NCBI GenBank assembly: GCA_019925795.1
Contig: CM034300.1
Span: 32,599,591 to 32,663,590, forward strand
Length of the DNA: 64,000 bases
Direction of reading: 5' to 3'
Source: Dendrobium chrysotoxum
Lineage: Eukaryota; Streptophyta; Magnoliopsida; Asparagales; Orchidaceae
Shown: piece after piece, positions 32,844-46,928 of the stretch
Numbering within the stretch: the stretch's first letter is position 1
Layout: each line of letters starts with the position of its first letter
Program-made: the position numbers and the translations under genes
The notes under the pieces: model-generated
What the model saw: the letters and a program-made list of their open reading frames with translations, nothing else
Database searches by the model: none
What the model was told of the DNA's origin: nothing

Positions 32844-35800
32844 TCAAGCATAGTATCTCTTAAGGAATCGCCCATTTACAGGAAGCACTGGGGATTTCAC
32901 TTATAATCCACTAGCTGATAAGAGCCACCTCCGTAGACAGTCTCTACTATGAAGGGTCCTTCCAAGGTTAGTTAGAACTTGCCACTGATCTTTTAGTGAG
33001 ATATGATAGGCCTCCGAAGAACCAATACCAAGTCGCCTACTTAGAAGGTTCTAGGTCGCACTAACTTATCATGAGCTTCAACCATTTGGGCTTAATAAAG
33101 TTCTATATTTTGCTGGGCTTGGAGATGACATTCTTCAAGACCTTCGAGTTCTTTTAGTTGAAGTCATACGTTCTATTTTGTAGTGATATGGTTATGGATT
33201 ACAGTTCTAAGAGAAGGAATTTGAATTTTCAGAGGGAGTACAGCCTCATATCCATATACTAGTGCAAACGGTGTGAATTGGGTCAAGGTTCGATAAGTGG
33301 TCTAGTAGGCCCATAAAGCTTTCACCAACCTTTCATCCCATTGACGTTTGTTATCATCTAGGGTCTTTTTAATGATTTGAACCAAGGTTTTATTGAAGAC
33401 TTCAGCTAACCCATTAACATATGGATAATAGATTGTTGAATATCTCAAATTGATACCATGGCGACTTGCAAAGTTATTAATTTTTTTAGACTTAAAAGTA
33501 GACCCATTATCAAATATGATTCTGTGGGGCACGCTGAATCGATATACAATATGGTCATGAAAGAATTTTACTACATGGTGGGATGTTACATTTCTTAGTG
33601 GGACTGCTTCCACCCACTTTGAAAAGTAATTTGTCGTCGCTAAAATGAAGCGATGATCTCTTGAAGAAGGAGGGTCAATTGTCCCGATGATGTCTGTGCC
33701 CCAACTTTCGAAGGGCCTCGAAGCTATCATGGGGTGCAACATGTTAGGCGGTTGATGTAACACCACACTATGTACCTGACACTAATGATAATATTTTATA
33801 GTTTTCATGCAATCATTAGTCATCTAGGACAGTAGTAACCAAGTCTTTTAATTTTTATTTTCATCTTCGAACCCAATTAATGAGCACTACATAATCCAGC
33901 GTAGACTTCGTTAATAATCTTCATGGCCTCCCATTTGTCTAAATAATGGAGCCACATCTGATTGAATGATCAATGAGATAACATATTGTTGACTAGTGCA
34001 TATGAAAGGGTATGTTTCTTGATTTGACTGACAAGCAACATGTAATGAGGGATCTTACCTTCTTGAAGGTATTTGATCAGTGGTTATCTCCAATCATCAT
34101 CTTCATCGACTGCTGAAGTGGCTGAAGGACCTTGGAAGATTGTTTGTTGAGGTGCTTAAAATTTATAGGAATAGTCTTCCGTTTCACAGCATGTAGGGGA
34201 ATGAATGTGATTTCAAATTGAAGTAGTATCATAGACTAACTAACCAGACATCCTAACAATATAGGCTGGGTGACAAGATATTGTAAAGGGTTGACACTGG
34301 AAATACAAATTGACTTGATGGGAAAGCATATAATGCCTTAGTTTTTGTGCTACAAAGATTAAGGCAAGATAATGTTTCTCAATCGCAGGATACTGGATTT
34401 CTGTTGGAAGGAGTCTTCGACATAGGTAGTAGATAGCGTTCTCTTTCCCATCATCATTGACTTGAGCTAAAAGGGCCTTGAGAGACTCGTCAAGGGCCGT
34501 AGTGTAAAGGATTAAAGGTCTCCATGGAATAGGGGCTGCCAAAACTAGTGGATTTATCAGGTATTATTTGATATTCTCGAAGGAAGATTGACATTTCTCA
34601 TCCTAAATGAATTTGACATCCTTTTTGGCTAGGAAAAAAAATATTTACATCTTTCAGAAATATTATAAATGAATCTTCTTATGTATGCCAACCTATCTTG
34701 AATGGACCTCAGTTGACTAAGGCTTTTGGGAGGTGACATATTTAAGATAGCTTCAATTTTAGCAGGATCAATTTCAATTCCATAGCACCTCACTACGAAG
34801 CCTAGAAATTTCTCTGAAGTGATGCTAAAAGTGCATTTTAAGGGATTCATCTTAAGGTCATATTGGCGTAACTTCTCGAAGATGATTCTTAAGTCATAAA
34901 GATAGGCCTCTTTCACTTTACTCTTGACAACTAAATTATCAATGTAACACTCAACTTGATTGTGTATTAAGTCATCAAAAATAATTGTCATGTCTTGCTG
35001 GTAGGTTGCACCAGCATTTTTAAGGCTAAAGGGCATCACTTTATAACAAAAGATCCCTATAGGACTTCTGAATGCAGTGTTTTTCTCATCTTCTGGGGAA
35101 AATGACATGCTAAGAAGCAATGTCCACCATGAGTTCTGGAATTGGCAAAGGAAACTCATCTTTGGGATATGCCTTATTCAGGTCTCTATAGTCAACACAA
35201 ACTTGAATTTGACCATTTTTCTTTCAAACTGGCATGGCGATGGCTACCCAAGAGGGGTATTATTCTTCTCAAATAAATTCAACCTTGACCAACTTTTTGA
35301 TTTTAAAAATAACTTATTGTTTGATCTCCAGATGCATGCGTTGTGGAGCTTGCTTTACAAGAATGGCATCATGCCAGATTTCAAGTTTATAGATTGCTAC
35401 ATTAGCGAACAAACCTGCCATCTCATCATATGTCCAGGAAAAGTAATTCATAATCTCAGAAAGAAGTTGAATTAGATCTTTAGACTCATCCTCACTTAAC
35501 AAAGAACTTATAAAAGTGGGGCAAGGGTCATCCTCTATTCCGAGGTTGATTTCTTTGAGTTTGTTAACTGTCGACTTAATTTCTTCTTTGAAATCAGGGG
35601 GTGCATCCTAAACCTAAAGCTCCTTGGAATCGTCTAAAGTCTCTAAAAAAATTCTATCAAGCGAGTCAATGACTTCAGCAGGGACATTTTTGGATTCAAG
35701 ATGACTAGTTATTAATAAAAAATATTCATCATCATCAAATAAACTAACGATACCAAAGACGATACCACTTATCCAATGTTTATTAAATTTTTAATTCTAG

Positions 35801-36960
35801 ATATTTTTGTGGTATCTAGCTTGACCCTTATTCCATCGACTCGGAGGAAGACCTTTCGAGATAAGAGTTTTAACACCAACATGAAAGTAGTCAAAAGGTA
35901 ATTCCATTAATTTGTCAAAATCTACCTCCTCAAGGATTACATCACTTTCATTCCTTGAGGAGGAGGAGCCAGGGAAGAACTTCTAGACTTTCCATACATC
36001 TCCATCTAAGTTAGGGGCATCCTTTATTACTAACCCTAAGACCCTATCAGTAGACAGTGGGGTTAAGGTTAAGGATTTAACTGCCCTATTAAGCATTTTA
36101 TATAGACTCAATTCAGGCTCATCACTTTAAATTTTTGACTTATTATACTCTTGATTGCTATCCGATTCAAAGTTGTGATCAAACATTTGAGGAGGATTTA
36201 TTTTTTTGTAGTCAAAAGCAATTCTAACACCCCCCTTTCTTGATTCTTCATCAGAACTTTACTCAAGTTCAATGTATATTGGGGGATTTATCTTTTCAAC
36301 TAAAGGGAAACCTCGACTACATGTTCTTTGGGCTATCCTCCCACCTCTTTGAGGTAAATTGTTTGGAGGCCTAAAGATCACACACTCGACGCCATCTTCA
36401 CTACTTGAATTCTATCTCTTTTAACTTTTTACTTGTTCTTTTTTCAATTTTTGAATTACTTTTGAACCTTCACTTTCTATTTTTTTCGCTGTGAAGTTGA
36501 TCTCTACCTTAGAATAGGTAGTGGATCCTTTGGATATGTAGTATGTTACATCCCCATAGATCTGGATCTCATGAATAGAGAATGGTTGCAAATCACCATT
36601 GATTTCAAACTCAATGACATCTTATTGGTACTTAATACTTTCATGTAGCATTGAAAGAACCATCCTATACTCATGGATCTAGGGCCTATCTAAGAGCACG
36701 TTAAAGGACATTTCTGAATCAATTATGTGAAATTTTGCTTTAAATTTTAACTCTCTTATCTCTAGAAGAAGGGTTATTGAACCTAACTCCTTCTCTCCCT
36801 TTCTGTTGAACCCACGAGGCACTAACTTGATAGTTGAGAGCTTGCTAGTATCAACTCTAAGTTATGTGAGGTTCTTTATATTCATCGTGTTGACTGATGC
36901 ACCCAGATCAATGAGGACTCTTGATAACTTGAATTTTCCCATGTTTACAGTAATGTAAAG
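32844..36960 (-). pseudogene. Ogre pro-pol (protease, RT, RNase H, integrase), broken
   Basis: Domains in element order. Protease: RVLIDLGASVNTMN at about 36930-36890, where the usual D-S/T-G is DLG. A long stretch to 35503 without clear motifs; in Ogre elements an intron lies between protease and RT, and this may be its place. RT (35502-34629): FSWTYDEMAGL, then SPIGIFCYKVMPFSLKNAGATYQ, and YIDNLVVKSK, with the second active-site Asp changed to Asn. RNase H (34542-34240): CRRLLPTEIQYPAIEKHYLALIF and RHYMLSHQVNLYF. Integrase (33766 on): SWGTDIIG, IIFDNGSTFKS and GLAEVFNKTL, so all three DDE residues remain. The C-terminus ends NGRFLKRYYA at 32844. Numerous stops and frameshifts. The motifs place it in the Tat/Ogre clade. 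Confidence 0.85.
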
Positions 36961-39900
36961 AGGGCGGTAGTTCAAAGGAGAAGATCTTTGTCGGAGATGG
37001 TAACTCCTAGGATTTCTTTGAAGTATAAAGCCTTTTCTTTGAAAGTCAAAGCTAACTGAGCTAAGAAAATCTCAGGGTCGAGAAGTACTTTAATTATAGT
37101 CCCCCCTCATTTCTTTTGAAAGGATGAGGGTGTCGTAGATGCTCAACATAGTAGACAACTTCCTAAGATGAGCTAAGGCATTGTAATCAACACTTGGAAC
37201 ATTAATATTAAGACCTAGTGGATTTGAAGGAAAGTTTGGTTATTGAGTAGGGTTTTAAATTGGATTATTAGAGGAAACTTGCTTGCCTTTTTTATGGGGA
37301 GGATGCCTAGGGGGTAAAATATTGCCACAACGTAATTGTACTTGCACAATCTCATTAGAAGGGCAAACTACAAGGGGGTCTACACTCTCCTTAGGAGATT
37401 GATTGTCATTTCCTAAGTGAGAGCCCAAATCTAAAAAGTCTATCATGATGGGACTCCCTTGAAAGTTTATTTCAAGGGTATTATCATTTGATAAGACATC
37501 AGACTCATTTCTCTCTTGAGGGGTCAAATCTGGAGAGCTGAGTTTTGAACTTCTTTATTGATCTCAACTGGTTCTAGATTATTTTCAGTGGAAGAGTCAT
37601 TCAAAATTAAATTCTCAATATTAATCATCAAAATTTGAGTACAAGGATTAGTCTTTTTATTTAATTTTTGACCCTTTGCCTTTGATGGGCTAAAGTAAAA
37701 GTCAGATAACATTAGTGGGGCTAATCGATTTGAGCCACCATCCACTACTTGTGCACATCTCTCATCAACAAATTTTTTCCATATAAAAGGTTCACTCTTT
37801 TCATTTTTATTAATTACAGTAGTCTCTACAACTACTAGAGGAGAAACCGTCCCAACGTCCTCCTGCGAAGCCTCTAGGTTAACCTCCTAGATCAGGCCCC
37901 ACGCACTCATCGATAATTGTTGAGAAAGATAAAAAGATTAGTTAATTGACATTTTAAATGCCTGAGATTGTGCTATATTCCAACCATCTTCAATGGATAG
38001 AGAAAGGTTTGAATTCTTATATAAGATTGACTTAACAGACCCTTAATCCGGATCGACCAGGGACTCCTTTGGAATTACTATGTTAACTTGACAAAAATAT
38101 TTCTCGAGCTAGTCCTTGAAGATGATATAGTCCTCGATTGTGTGGTACAACATGAGATTTTAGGGGAAAAATTCAGATCATCCATCTTATTTTCTTTTTC
38201 TAGCTTCTTGACCTCTGGCAATCAAAAGTCTAGTTTCTTTTGAAGGCTCTTTAAGATTTTTCTCACTGACTCCATTTTAAATGGATATGAGCGAGCCAAT
38301 CTCTCTTTAATAGTAATCAGGTTAGATTCTCTATTAGGTTGAGGCGTTACCAAAAATGGCTGAGATTTTTGAGTTTATTGAACTGGAGGATTGCTTGATT
38401 GAGTATTGACTGGTTTCTTCCCTCTGTCAAAAGCTGAAACCATTGTCATTTTTTTCAAAGGACTTCAATGGTTTGCTAGCTTTCTTGTCTTCAGCAAAAT
38501 CCTTCAGGAATGGCATTTTGGAAGCCTCTTCCTATAGACTACTTGCTTTATTAAGGAGTTTTTTAAAGGTTTTGACTATGAACCCCTTTAGTAGAAAAGC
38601 AATAGGCCCATGAATAATATTTAGAAGAATCTCCACTAGATGTTGCTTCTACAGTTGGGCTTCACATTTTATCGAGAGGCTTCATCACCTCAAGATGTAT
38701 TCCCCCAAAGAATCGATCAATTTTTATTTTTTGATGACGAGATCGCCAATGGCCACATATTGATGAGCTCCTGAGAATCTCTTTAAGAATAGACCCTCGA
38801 GCTCTGTAAAAGTTTTCACTGAACCATTTGGCTGATATGCATACAACTCAAAAGTAATACCGGATAAACTACTAACTAACTCGCAAAAGAATAGAGCATC
38901 CAACCCTCATGCATTGCAACAGCTCGCTCGAAAGTGGGCTAGATGTTGTCTCAGGTTTTTTAAAACCGTTGAGTACTTTGAAAGAAGGTGGCATAAAGCC
39001 CTTCAAGTAAGGAACTAGATCATATTCTTCGGGGTATGGGCTACCCATTGGAATAGACACAGTCCCTTGGGAATGGTCCATGGCCTCCCTTACGTGCGTC
39101 TCATTCATTTGGCAAATATCTTTATCAACTGGCGAGACTGGAGAAGTAACCTCTAAAATCTTGGGGTTTAAATCTACTTTCTTGCTGTGATCACCCACTA
39201 TCTGATCTGTAGGTTGCAACTGCTCGGATTGAGTTTGTTGGCTTTTGATGAGCTGATTCTACATTTTCTCTACTTTTAACATCATCTACTCGATCTTTTT
39301 CTCCATACTCTTGATGTATTCATCTTTATCATTTAACTTAACTAAGTCATGCAAGTTAGAATCTACAACTGCAAGCTCTTCCTTATCAGATTAGTTTCCT
39401 GAAGACTCAGCATCTTTAGTTAATAATCGGGTCTCGACCATGCAAATATCCCCAACTGAATCGTCCTTCAATAAATCATCAACATCTGGATTAAAGGTTT
39501 CTATGGCCTTCTACTTAAGGATCCCCTAGATCTCTTGTACAACTTCATCGACTGTTCTGCCATCAATTGCTTTTGAGTCGATTGGTAAGTAACCTTTGAA
39601 CTTAAGTACTTGGTCAAGTTCCTCTCCTTCCAACTTAGAGAGGATCTTGTCAACTTTGATATCCACTTCAGTAACTCTTTCTGATACTAGCTGGTCTAAC
39701 ATCTCTTCATCAATATCAAGAACTATACCCTCCCCTTTGACTGTCCCGGGGTCAGTAGTCACATGGGCAATATCCTCCATAGGTTGAGGAACATCCACCT
39801 TCATTGGTGATGAAGGAGATTGAGTAGGAACTCCAACATCAAGTGGGGTGGAATCATCACATACCTTAATGGGAAGTCTGGGGACACCAAATGGTAACTG

Positions 39901-40992
39901 AATTAGCCTATCCTTGATTTGAATCCTTGCAAATTGACTCAACTTCTTGGAAAAAAAAGGTACTTCTAGAAACATGGGCCTCTTGCCCTTAATATCCACT
40001 GGTCTTAAATCTTCGATAATCTCTTTTGACTTAAACTACCATAGAGGCTAGCTTTAACAATCTTGGAAGGGGAATTGGTGGTCTACCACTTGGAGGGTAA
40101 CCCTTACTAGATCAAGTTAAAACTATCTCTTCCATCATTACAGATAGAAGGTGTGGTACCCAATTATATTCATCCATAAGAACTAAAGTGATAGGCTGTT
40201 TGACAAACTTTTTTTTCTCCTTACTCGCTGAAGAGTCAAGTTTCTTGCTTCAAATTTTTCTTCCTTCAACACTTCCTTCTCAAGTTTATGAGAGATCACT
40301 CCCTTTAGGTGTCTCATGTACTATTCTTTAGTTTGACCTGTCTGAGCAGCACAGGTATGGATGATATTCCTTAACATTCTTGCTCTTAATGTGTGCTTCT
40401 CTTTCAGGGTTTTCTTAACAGAATAGTCAACCAGGCATGGAAGACTGCTAGCAATCCTGGTTACTCTCTCCTCCCCTGCAGCAGCAGCAAAGGGGTAGAA
40501 ACGACTCCCTTTCAAGAGTGGAGAAGAGGCAGGGACTGGCAGCTCCTCAACAACCTCAGGCTCAACCAAACTTAAAGCCTTTTGTTCAGTTATCTTCCTT
40601 GATTTTATGATTTTCTTACTTACTTTTCTCAAGTAGTTCTTCCTTACACTCTTACTACCCAAGAGTGCTTCAAAGCTAGAATATCATTTCTTGAAAAAAG
40701 TTTTAATCTCAGCAGTAGTTTTCTTTTCCTTATCCTCCTCTGCGGGTACCACAGTTTTAGAGGCTACAGGTAACCCCCTCTCAAGGTTAGGTGGGGCATC
40801 ATTTCCCACTCCTACTACCATCTCAATCAGGGGAGCATCCTTATCACCTTCCATGGTGAGGTCTATGAATGTCTTACCATCTAACGTCAACCTTAAAGAC
40901 TTGAATCCTAACCCAAACTTAATTGTACTTTGGTGAATCAGCTCTTCAATTTGTAGGTCTCGGTCTATTGTGAAAAGCAGTTTTCTAGCCAT
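36961..40992 (-). pseudogene. Ogre gag, broken
   Basis: Starts MARKLLFTIDRDLQIEELIHQ at 40992. The frame is kept over long stretches: 40992-40684, 40662-40321, 39999-39526 and 39219-38872 are all in one frame, with stops between. The N-terminal part is charged (KKTTAEIKTFFKK, KKIIKSRK), followed by an acidic part (VDIKVDKILSKLEGEELD). The typical Tat gag core starts at PYLKGFMPPSFKVLNG (about 39010) and after a frameshift continues with FELYAYQPNGSVKTFTELEGL (about 38830). From 38700 to 37000 I see only pieces, with open frames at 37745-37524 and 37527-37255 in the gag-protease linker. No zinc knuckle was found. Confidence 0.7.
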
Positions 40993-42760
40993 TGCAGATA
41001 ATTTAATTATCTGAGATTTGAATCAGAACTTTGAATTTAAATTTGAAAATAAATTTATAGTTTATCATATATATCAAATTATAAGAACTATAATTTTATA
41101 TGTAATGATAAGATATAAGGATTAGGTTTGATTTGAAGAAAGTTAGAATTTTTGTTGTATAAGTTTAACTACAAGAGAATGTTATAGAAAACATACAAAA
41201 ATGATGATCTGGATTTGATTTGAATGAATTTTAAAAAGGGGATTTGAATTTTGAAAGTTGAGGGATTTTCCATTAATTCTAAAACTTAAAGAATAGTCGA
41301 GAGAGTTTTGCTTGACTCTCTTACCCCACTAATTGACTCAGTGGTAAGATGTTAAAGACCAGATGGTTTGAATGGAGTTTGAATTTTCATTGCATATGTT
41401 CAACTATAATAGGAAGTTATACAAGGCACATAGTAAAGATGGTTGATGTTGATTTGGAAGTCTTTCCTTCACTTTTGAAACTCAAAATGTTGAGTTTTAT
41501 TTTTAACATAATGGTTAACAAAAATTAGGGGAAAATCTAGAGATCTTCACTTGACTCATTCACTACTCTAACTAGCTTAGCGTGATATGTCAAAGTTTAG
41601 ATTCAATTAAGGGTTTGAATTTGAAGGGATTTTGAAGGAAGTATTTAAATTTTGAAATTTAAAAAAGTTTTCAACTTGACCCTTCTACCCTACCGATTGA
41701 CTCAGGGTAGAATGTTAAAGCTGAGATTTTGAAGGTAGAATTGTATTGCATGTGTTAGACTACAACAGAATGATGTAAGAAACACATGGAAATGACAATT
41801 GGAATTAACTTAAATGATTTTGGAAAGAGGCTTGAAAATTTTAAAATTCGGTAGCATCTCCCCTTATTTTTTGAAACTCAAGGTATTTAACTCATCTTCA
41901 ACATAAAGGTTTACAAAATTTTAGGAAAGATTCTAAGAAAATAACTTGACTCTTTCATCCTGATAAGTGATTTGGGGATGAAATGTCAAAGATTGAATCA
42001 ACCAGAAGGATTGAAGGTGTATTGCATATATTAAACTACAATAATCATTGTAGGAAAACATATGGCACTAAAGATTAAATATGAATAGTTTGGAAAGATA
42101 TATTTGAAAATTTAAAAATCCAGCAGCATCTCCCCTTATTTTTGAAACTCAAGGTGTTGAATTTTTATTCAACATAAAGGTTTACAAAATTTTAAGATGG
42201 AGACCCTAAGAAATCGACCCAACTCTTTCGTCCTGACGAGTAATTCATAAGTGAAATATTGAGGGAGAACTTTGCCAGAAGGATGAAACTTTTGATTTGA
42301 ATATGAAAATAACCTCTACATTCAATCACATATACAAAATTATAAGGAGTATTATCTGATGTATAGTGATGTAAATAGAGATTGATTAGAATTTGAAAAA
42401 AAGATTTGAGGTTTGCTAAGGAGTTTGAAAATTTGACTTTGAAGTAGAAGGATCTTCTATAATTTATATAACCTATCATGCTATTGATTAATCTGAGCAT
42501 GTAGGTTTCTAACATTTATAGGGGGGTTTGAAAAGGATTTGGCTTGACAATTTTGCTCTACCAATGAACTTGGAGGCAAAATGGTAAAGCCCGACTTGAA
42601 AGATGGTTGGCTTCACTCACCTCTCATTGTGACATGTCTTATTGAGTTGGCCACACTCAGCCAAAGGAGAAATGGGTAGAGGGACCAGCAGAAGAAAGTT
42701 AGTTAAAACTACAAATTTTATAAAATTTTTATCGCTACTAAAGATGGAGAGAGCGATTAT
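40993..42760 (-). repeat. Ogre leader with tandem repeats
   Basis: Between primer-binding site and gag. Four to five diverged repeats of about 240-360 bp carry a CTTGACTCTNTNACCC...GACTCNGNGGTAANATGTNAAAG block (near 41310, 41548, 41675, 41950, 42217) and a TTGCATATGTTNAACTACAATA block (near 41150, 41390, 41750, 42020). Many Ogre elements have an extra ORF1 here; I see no long frame, so it is absent or erased. Confidence 0.7.
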
Positions 42761-42778
42761 TCCCCAGCGGAGTCGGCA
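42761..42778 (-). promoter_or_regulatory. Ogre primer-binding site (tRNA-Arg type)
   Basis: In element sense TGCCGACTCCGCTGGGGA. It matches the tRNA-Arg primer site known for Ogre elements (TGGCGACTCCGCTGGGGA) with one difference. It is five bases from the LTR end (42784), as expected. Confidence 0.9.
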
Positions 42779-45235
42779 TTTTTTGTTTGATTGAAAAATG
42801 TGGTTTACAAAATTTAATTCTCCTTGGGAAACTTAAAATTTATAAAATTTTAATTTTAAAATTGAACACTTATTATGAATGATATATCACCTTGAAAGGT
42901 GAACATATCATTCTCTAATAGGTTCAAATTTCAAAACTTTGGATATATCTCGATTATCGTAGTCAAAGTTAAGGGGAGACAACATATGATCTCGAAGGAT
43001 CAAAATGATATCAAATTGAATATTTAACTATAATAATTAGGATAATAAATCATGAATTTCTTAATCAAACTTATGATAATAGGATGATATGTCTTCCTGA
43101 GGAAAGAGAATATCGTCTGTGATCAATTATTTGAAAATGATGATAACGAACTTAGAATTTAATATTCCTAAAGATAATTAATTGATGTTTTAGAAATCTT
43201 GATTTTGAAAATTTGATCTAGGTTTCTAAATCTCCTACTAGTGCAAGCCCTCTCGTTAATTACATCGTAGAAAACCAAAAATTTCTTATGACTACTCTCG
43301 ATTAAAATAGGAGTACAAATTTTATTTAATAATTCAAAGATTGATATCAAAGGAGGTAAAGATTGGATTTTTCAAATGGGAATGGTTCAAAGTTGAATAC
43401 TTATTTTTAAAATCAAAAGAGAAAGGGTAGGAGGTGTTTCAGATTTTGAATCACTTCAGAAACACCCCAACCTATCCTAAGTGTTAGGCTTTAATTTGAT
43501 TGAAAGAGATTTAAATTTAAATGATTGATTTATTAGAAGGTTGGGATTTAATTCCAAGAGGTTGAGGTCTTATAGCTTGAGCTTTCATCAGAACCTAGGT
43601 CTAAACCGGGTATTGAAAGTCAGTGACCTAAACCTAGCTAATGCAATGTAAATCTAGACTTACCCCGAACTGGATTGGGGAGCCAGCTAAACCACCTAAA
43701 TGCTTTAAAACCATGTATTTGATCATTTAATGTAGAGTGGCAGGGATGTTATTTAAGATAAGTTTTTGAGAATAGGGCTGACATCTAGAGCAATCCTTAA
43801 TTTGGCCCCTTGACTTATGTTGGGTGATTTGAAATTTAAAATAAAAATGCAATTAAGTTTTAGAATCAATTTAATTTATTACTAATGCGATGCATGTTAG
43901 TTGACTCGAATGATTAAATTAAATAGGAAGTAGCTTTTGAAAGAGGCTTAAAAAAAGATTTTATCCTAAAGTGCATAGACTCCCCTTGACAGATCTGCAC
44001 CCTCATAGGCCAGGTGGTCTGCTAGAACCAGCAGACGGAGAGGTGCCTAATAAATAAAAAGACAATTCAGCAAATATGTTATAAAAAACTCCCGGTGGTC
44101 TTGATCTTACTTCTTAAAAGCGTTAAAGTTACTATGTGAGCTTAAATATTTTAAATTTAATTAAATTAGAAAAAGTTTTAATGATTCCTCATGAGCCTCC
44201 GATTGAGTTCTAGGCTAAAACAAAATTGACATGCAAGAATCGCCAAAAAACTACTAAAAGCAGGAAATCCTAATATTACAATCAACATAAAAAAATTAAT
44301 TAATTAAATTAATTAAATTAATACTCAAACTAAATGTCCATGTGGTAAGTGCCACTTAATTATGTAACCCAAGATCTACAGGAAAAGTAAAGCGGCCGGG
44401 TACCACTGACTACAACTCAAATTCTATTCCTAAGATAAAAGTGACTTTGAGAATCGGGATTCTTCTCATTATCCAATTCTTCATCTTTCTGCAAGCTCCT
44501 TGGATCACCAGGTCCGGATATCCAAGTGAAAAGAAACTCCCCCTCCAAAGGGGTGTTATCTTTCCTCTTTGAATACTTTAAGATTATCTAAATTTCAATC
44601 TCCAAAAGGAGAGGAACTCTCCCTTAAGGGATGTCCCTTCCTCTTTGGATTTCGAATTAGATATTTAAACCCATGCTCAAAACACTTTAAAATTCATAAC
44701 TCAATCTCAAATTACATTAATTAAAATTAAAATCTAGACTCAAGACACCTATAGGGTTATCCTAAGTAGTTATAATTTAAAACATCCCAAGAAGTTATAA
44801 TTAATCTCAAGTAGTTAATTAATAGAAAAATACTCAAATTCACAGCCACGCTCGGCCATGCTCTTTTAATTTAAAGGGGGACTTAAGCAATTTCTGGAGC
44901 ACCTGTAGAAAATAATATTGATTTAAAGCTTTAATTTTATTTTACCCCCTTTAATTAATGCCCTGTATGAGCATGGCCACTAGCATAAGTTTCAATTAGT
45001 ATAAATCATTCCTATCATAGGGGTAAATCTAATGTATAATTAAATCAAATATAGAGTGAAATAATTTAAATAAACAATCCCATCAACTCTACTACTAGCA
45101 ACCAGCATGTAGTGAAAGCTCAAAAAATCTGACACACAATAGTAGGAAAGTAAAACACCGACCTAGCCTAAGACTAGAGTTTCTTGTCTTAGCAAACCAT
45201 CTTAAGTATGTGTAGAGATCTTGTGGCTTTGATAT

Positions 45236-45245
45236 ATCCTATGTA
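45236..45245. repeat. LINE target-site duplication, left copy
   Basis: ATCCTATGTA, repeated exactly at 51834-51843. The uninterrupted homologous site is at 1340-1355 (complement TATATCCTATATAGGATAT), which proves the insertion limits. Confidence 0.95.
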
Positions 45246-45425
45246 AGATCTTTTCTACTCTATACTCTGAGGCAATTTAGGGTTTCTTCTTCCATCCTCA
45301 TTTTCCTTTTATTTCTATCTTTCTATTCGTAGTTTTCTTTGCTCATCTTATTTATTTGAGTCGCTTTTCATTTTATTTTCATTTCGTTTCTTGTTTGTGT
45401 CTTTAGGTTTTATGGTTTTTGTGAG

Positions 45426-46928
45426 ATGACAATGCCATCGTCATTTATCGCTTTGCCTGTTGTGCTTCTGAATGGTAAGTCCCATTCGTTTAAGGAAGTG
45501 TTAGCTGGCTTGTCTTCGTTTTCAGCCAAACTATCTTTTATTCATTCCTCTTTTAAAGGCTGTCTGGCGCTATTGCTTGAGGATTCCATGGTTTCTATGC
45601 TGGCTGCCCCTTTTGTGCTCACACTTGTTGGTAATTTCATGCTTAAGCAGCCAAACATGGATGTTATTCATAAGTTCTTTTTGAATATGAAACTTTCTGG
45701 GTTGTTTCAAGTTGGTTTGTTGGATTTCAGGCATATTACGATTCAATTAAGCAACGATTTGGATTATAGGCATATTTTATGTAGAAGTTCCTATTATATT
45801 CAGGGTTATCAAATAAGATTTCTTAAATGGTCACCTAATTGTGATGTGCATGAAGAATCTCCTATAGCCCCTACTTGGATTTCTTTTCCTAATCTTCGAT
45901 TGCATTTTTTTAATTCTCAAATCTTATTTGGCTTGGCTTCTATCTTTGGTAGACTATTGCAAACTGATCAAGCTACAGCGTCCATTTCACAGTCGTCTGT
46001 AGTGTGTGTCTTAGTTGAATTAGATATATCGAAGAAGCATCCTAATGTGGTTTGGATTTGTTTGAAACTTAACAGCTATTTTTAAAAGGTTTATTTCAAA
46101 AAATATACCTTTTTTTGTTCTCATTATAAGATGCATGGGCATCGCGTTAATGTGTGTTATAAGTTACACCAGCACCTCTAGAAGGGAAAGGATTCTACAG
46201 ATCCAGTACATAAAAGTGATTTAATTTCAGTTGAATTGGATATTGTGACTATTCATCATGATGGAAATGTGGGTATTGTTCCTCAAGTGCTAGATGCTAT
46301 TAATGAGTCCCTAATTTTGGATTTTGTTCAGGTCGAACCGAATCCTATTGTTGTTGATGAGTTATTTCAAGGCTAGGAAGTCAATCCTAACTTTTCCTCT
46401 TCTTTACCTATTATTTCTCATAATGTGAATAACCTAAGTATTAATTCTGATCTAAATAATGACTCCCTCTCTATTAATCCTCCCCTGGAGGCTGAATTGG
46501 TTAATAACATTGTTGTGAATGAAGATTTTTATCAAACTATTATTATTGATCAGATGTTAACCCAAACTGATGTGGAGAAGACTGGTGGTAATGCTGTTAA
46601 CAATGAAACCAATGTGGAAGGAGAATTGCCTCTTTCTAGGGGGCAATCAGGTAAGATTAATGAAAGTAAGTTTTTTTTGAATGATCATTACCATAGTGAT
46701 GCTTTTACTGACACTGAGGATGTAGAAATATTTGCCAAATACTTTGCTAGAGATGATAATGATACTAGTTATACCAAGGGATGTGGTAAGAGAGGTAGAA
46801 AGCAAGAGAATGTCATTCTACAATCACCTAGAAACACTGCTCACATACTTCTCATTAATATATTGTTTTTATGTTTAACACTATTATTTGGAATGTTAGG
46901 GGCATTGGATTCCCTTCTTCTAAGTTAA
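45426..46928 (+). pseudogene. LINE ORF1 (DUF4283-type nucleic-acid-binding protein)
   Basis: About 500 codons in one frame from MTMPSSFIALPVVLLNGKS. In-frame stops at 46083-46085, near 46180 and near 46374. N-terminal half fits the DUF4283 fold of plant LINE ORF1 proteins (LLEDSMVSMLAAPFVLTLVGNF, then a KFFLNMKLSG segment and YIQGYQIRFLKWSPNCDVHEES..PTWISFPNLRLHFFN). A degenerate zinc knuckle follows (FFCSHYKMHGHRVNVC, second Cys lost). The C-terminal part is acidic and Asn-rich. ORF1 proteins bind the LINE RNA. The end overlaps the ORF2 start by about 58 bases in a different frame. Confidence 0.8.

Noticed and set aside
35077..35475. Plus-strand frame of 132 codons
   Set aside because: It is antisense to the Ogre RT, which has recognisable motifs on the minus strand.
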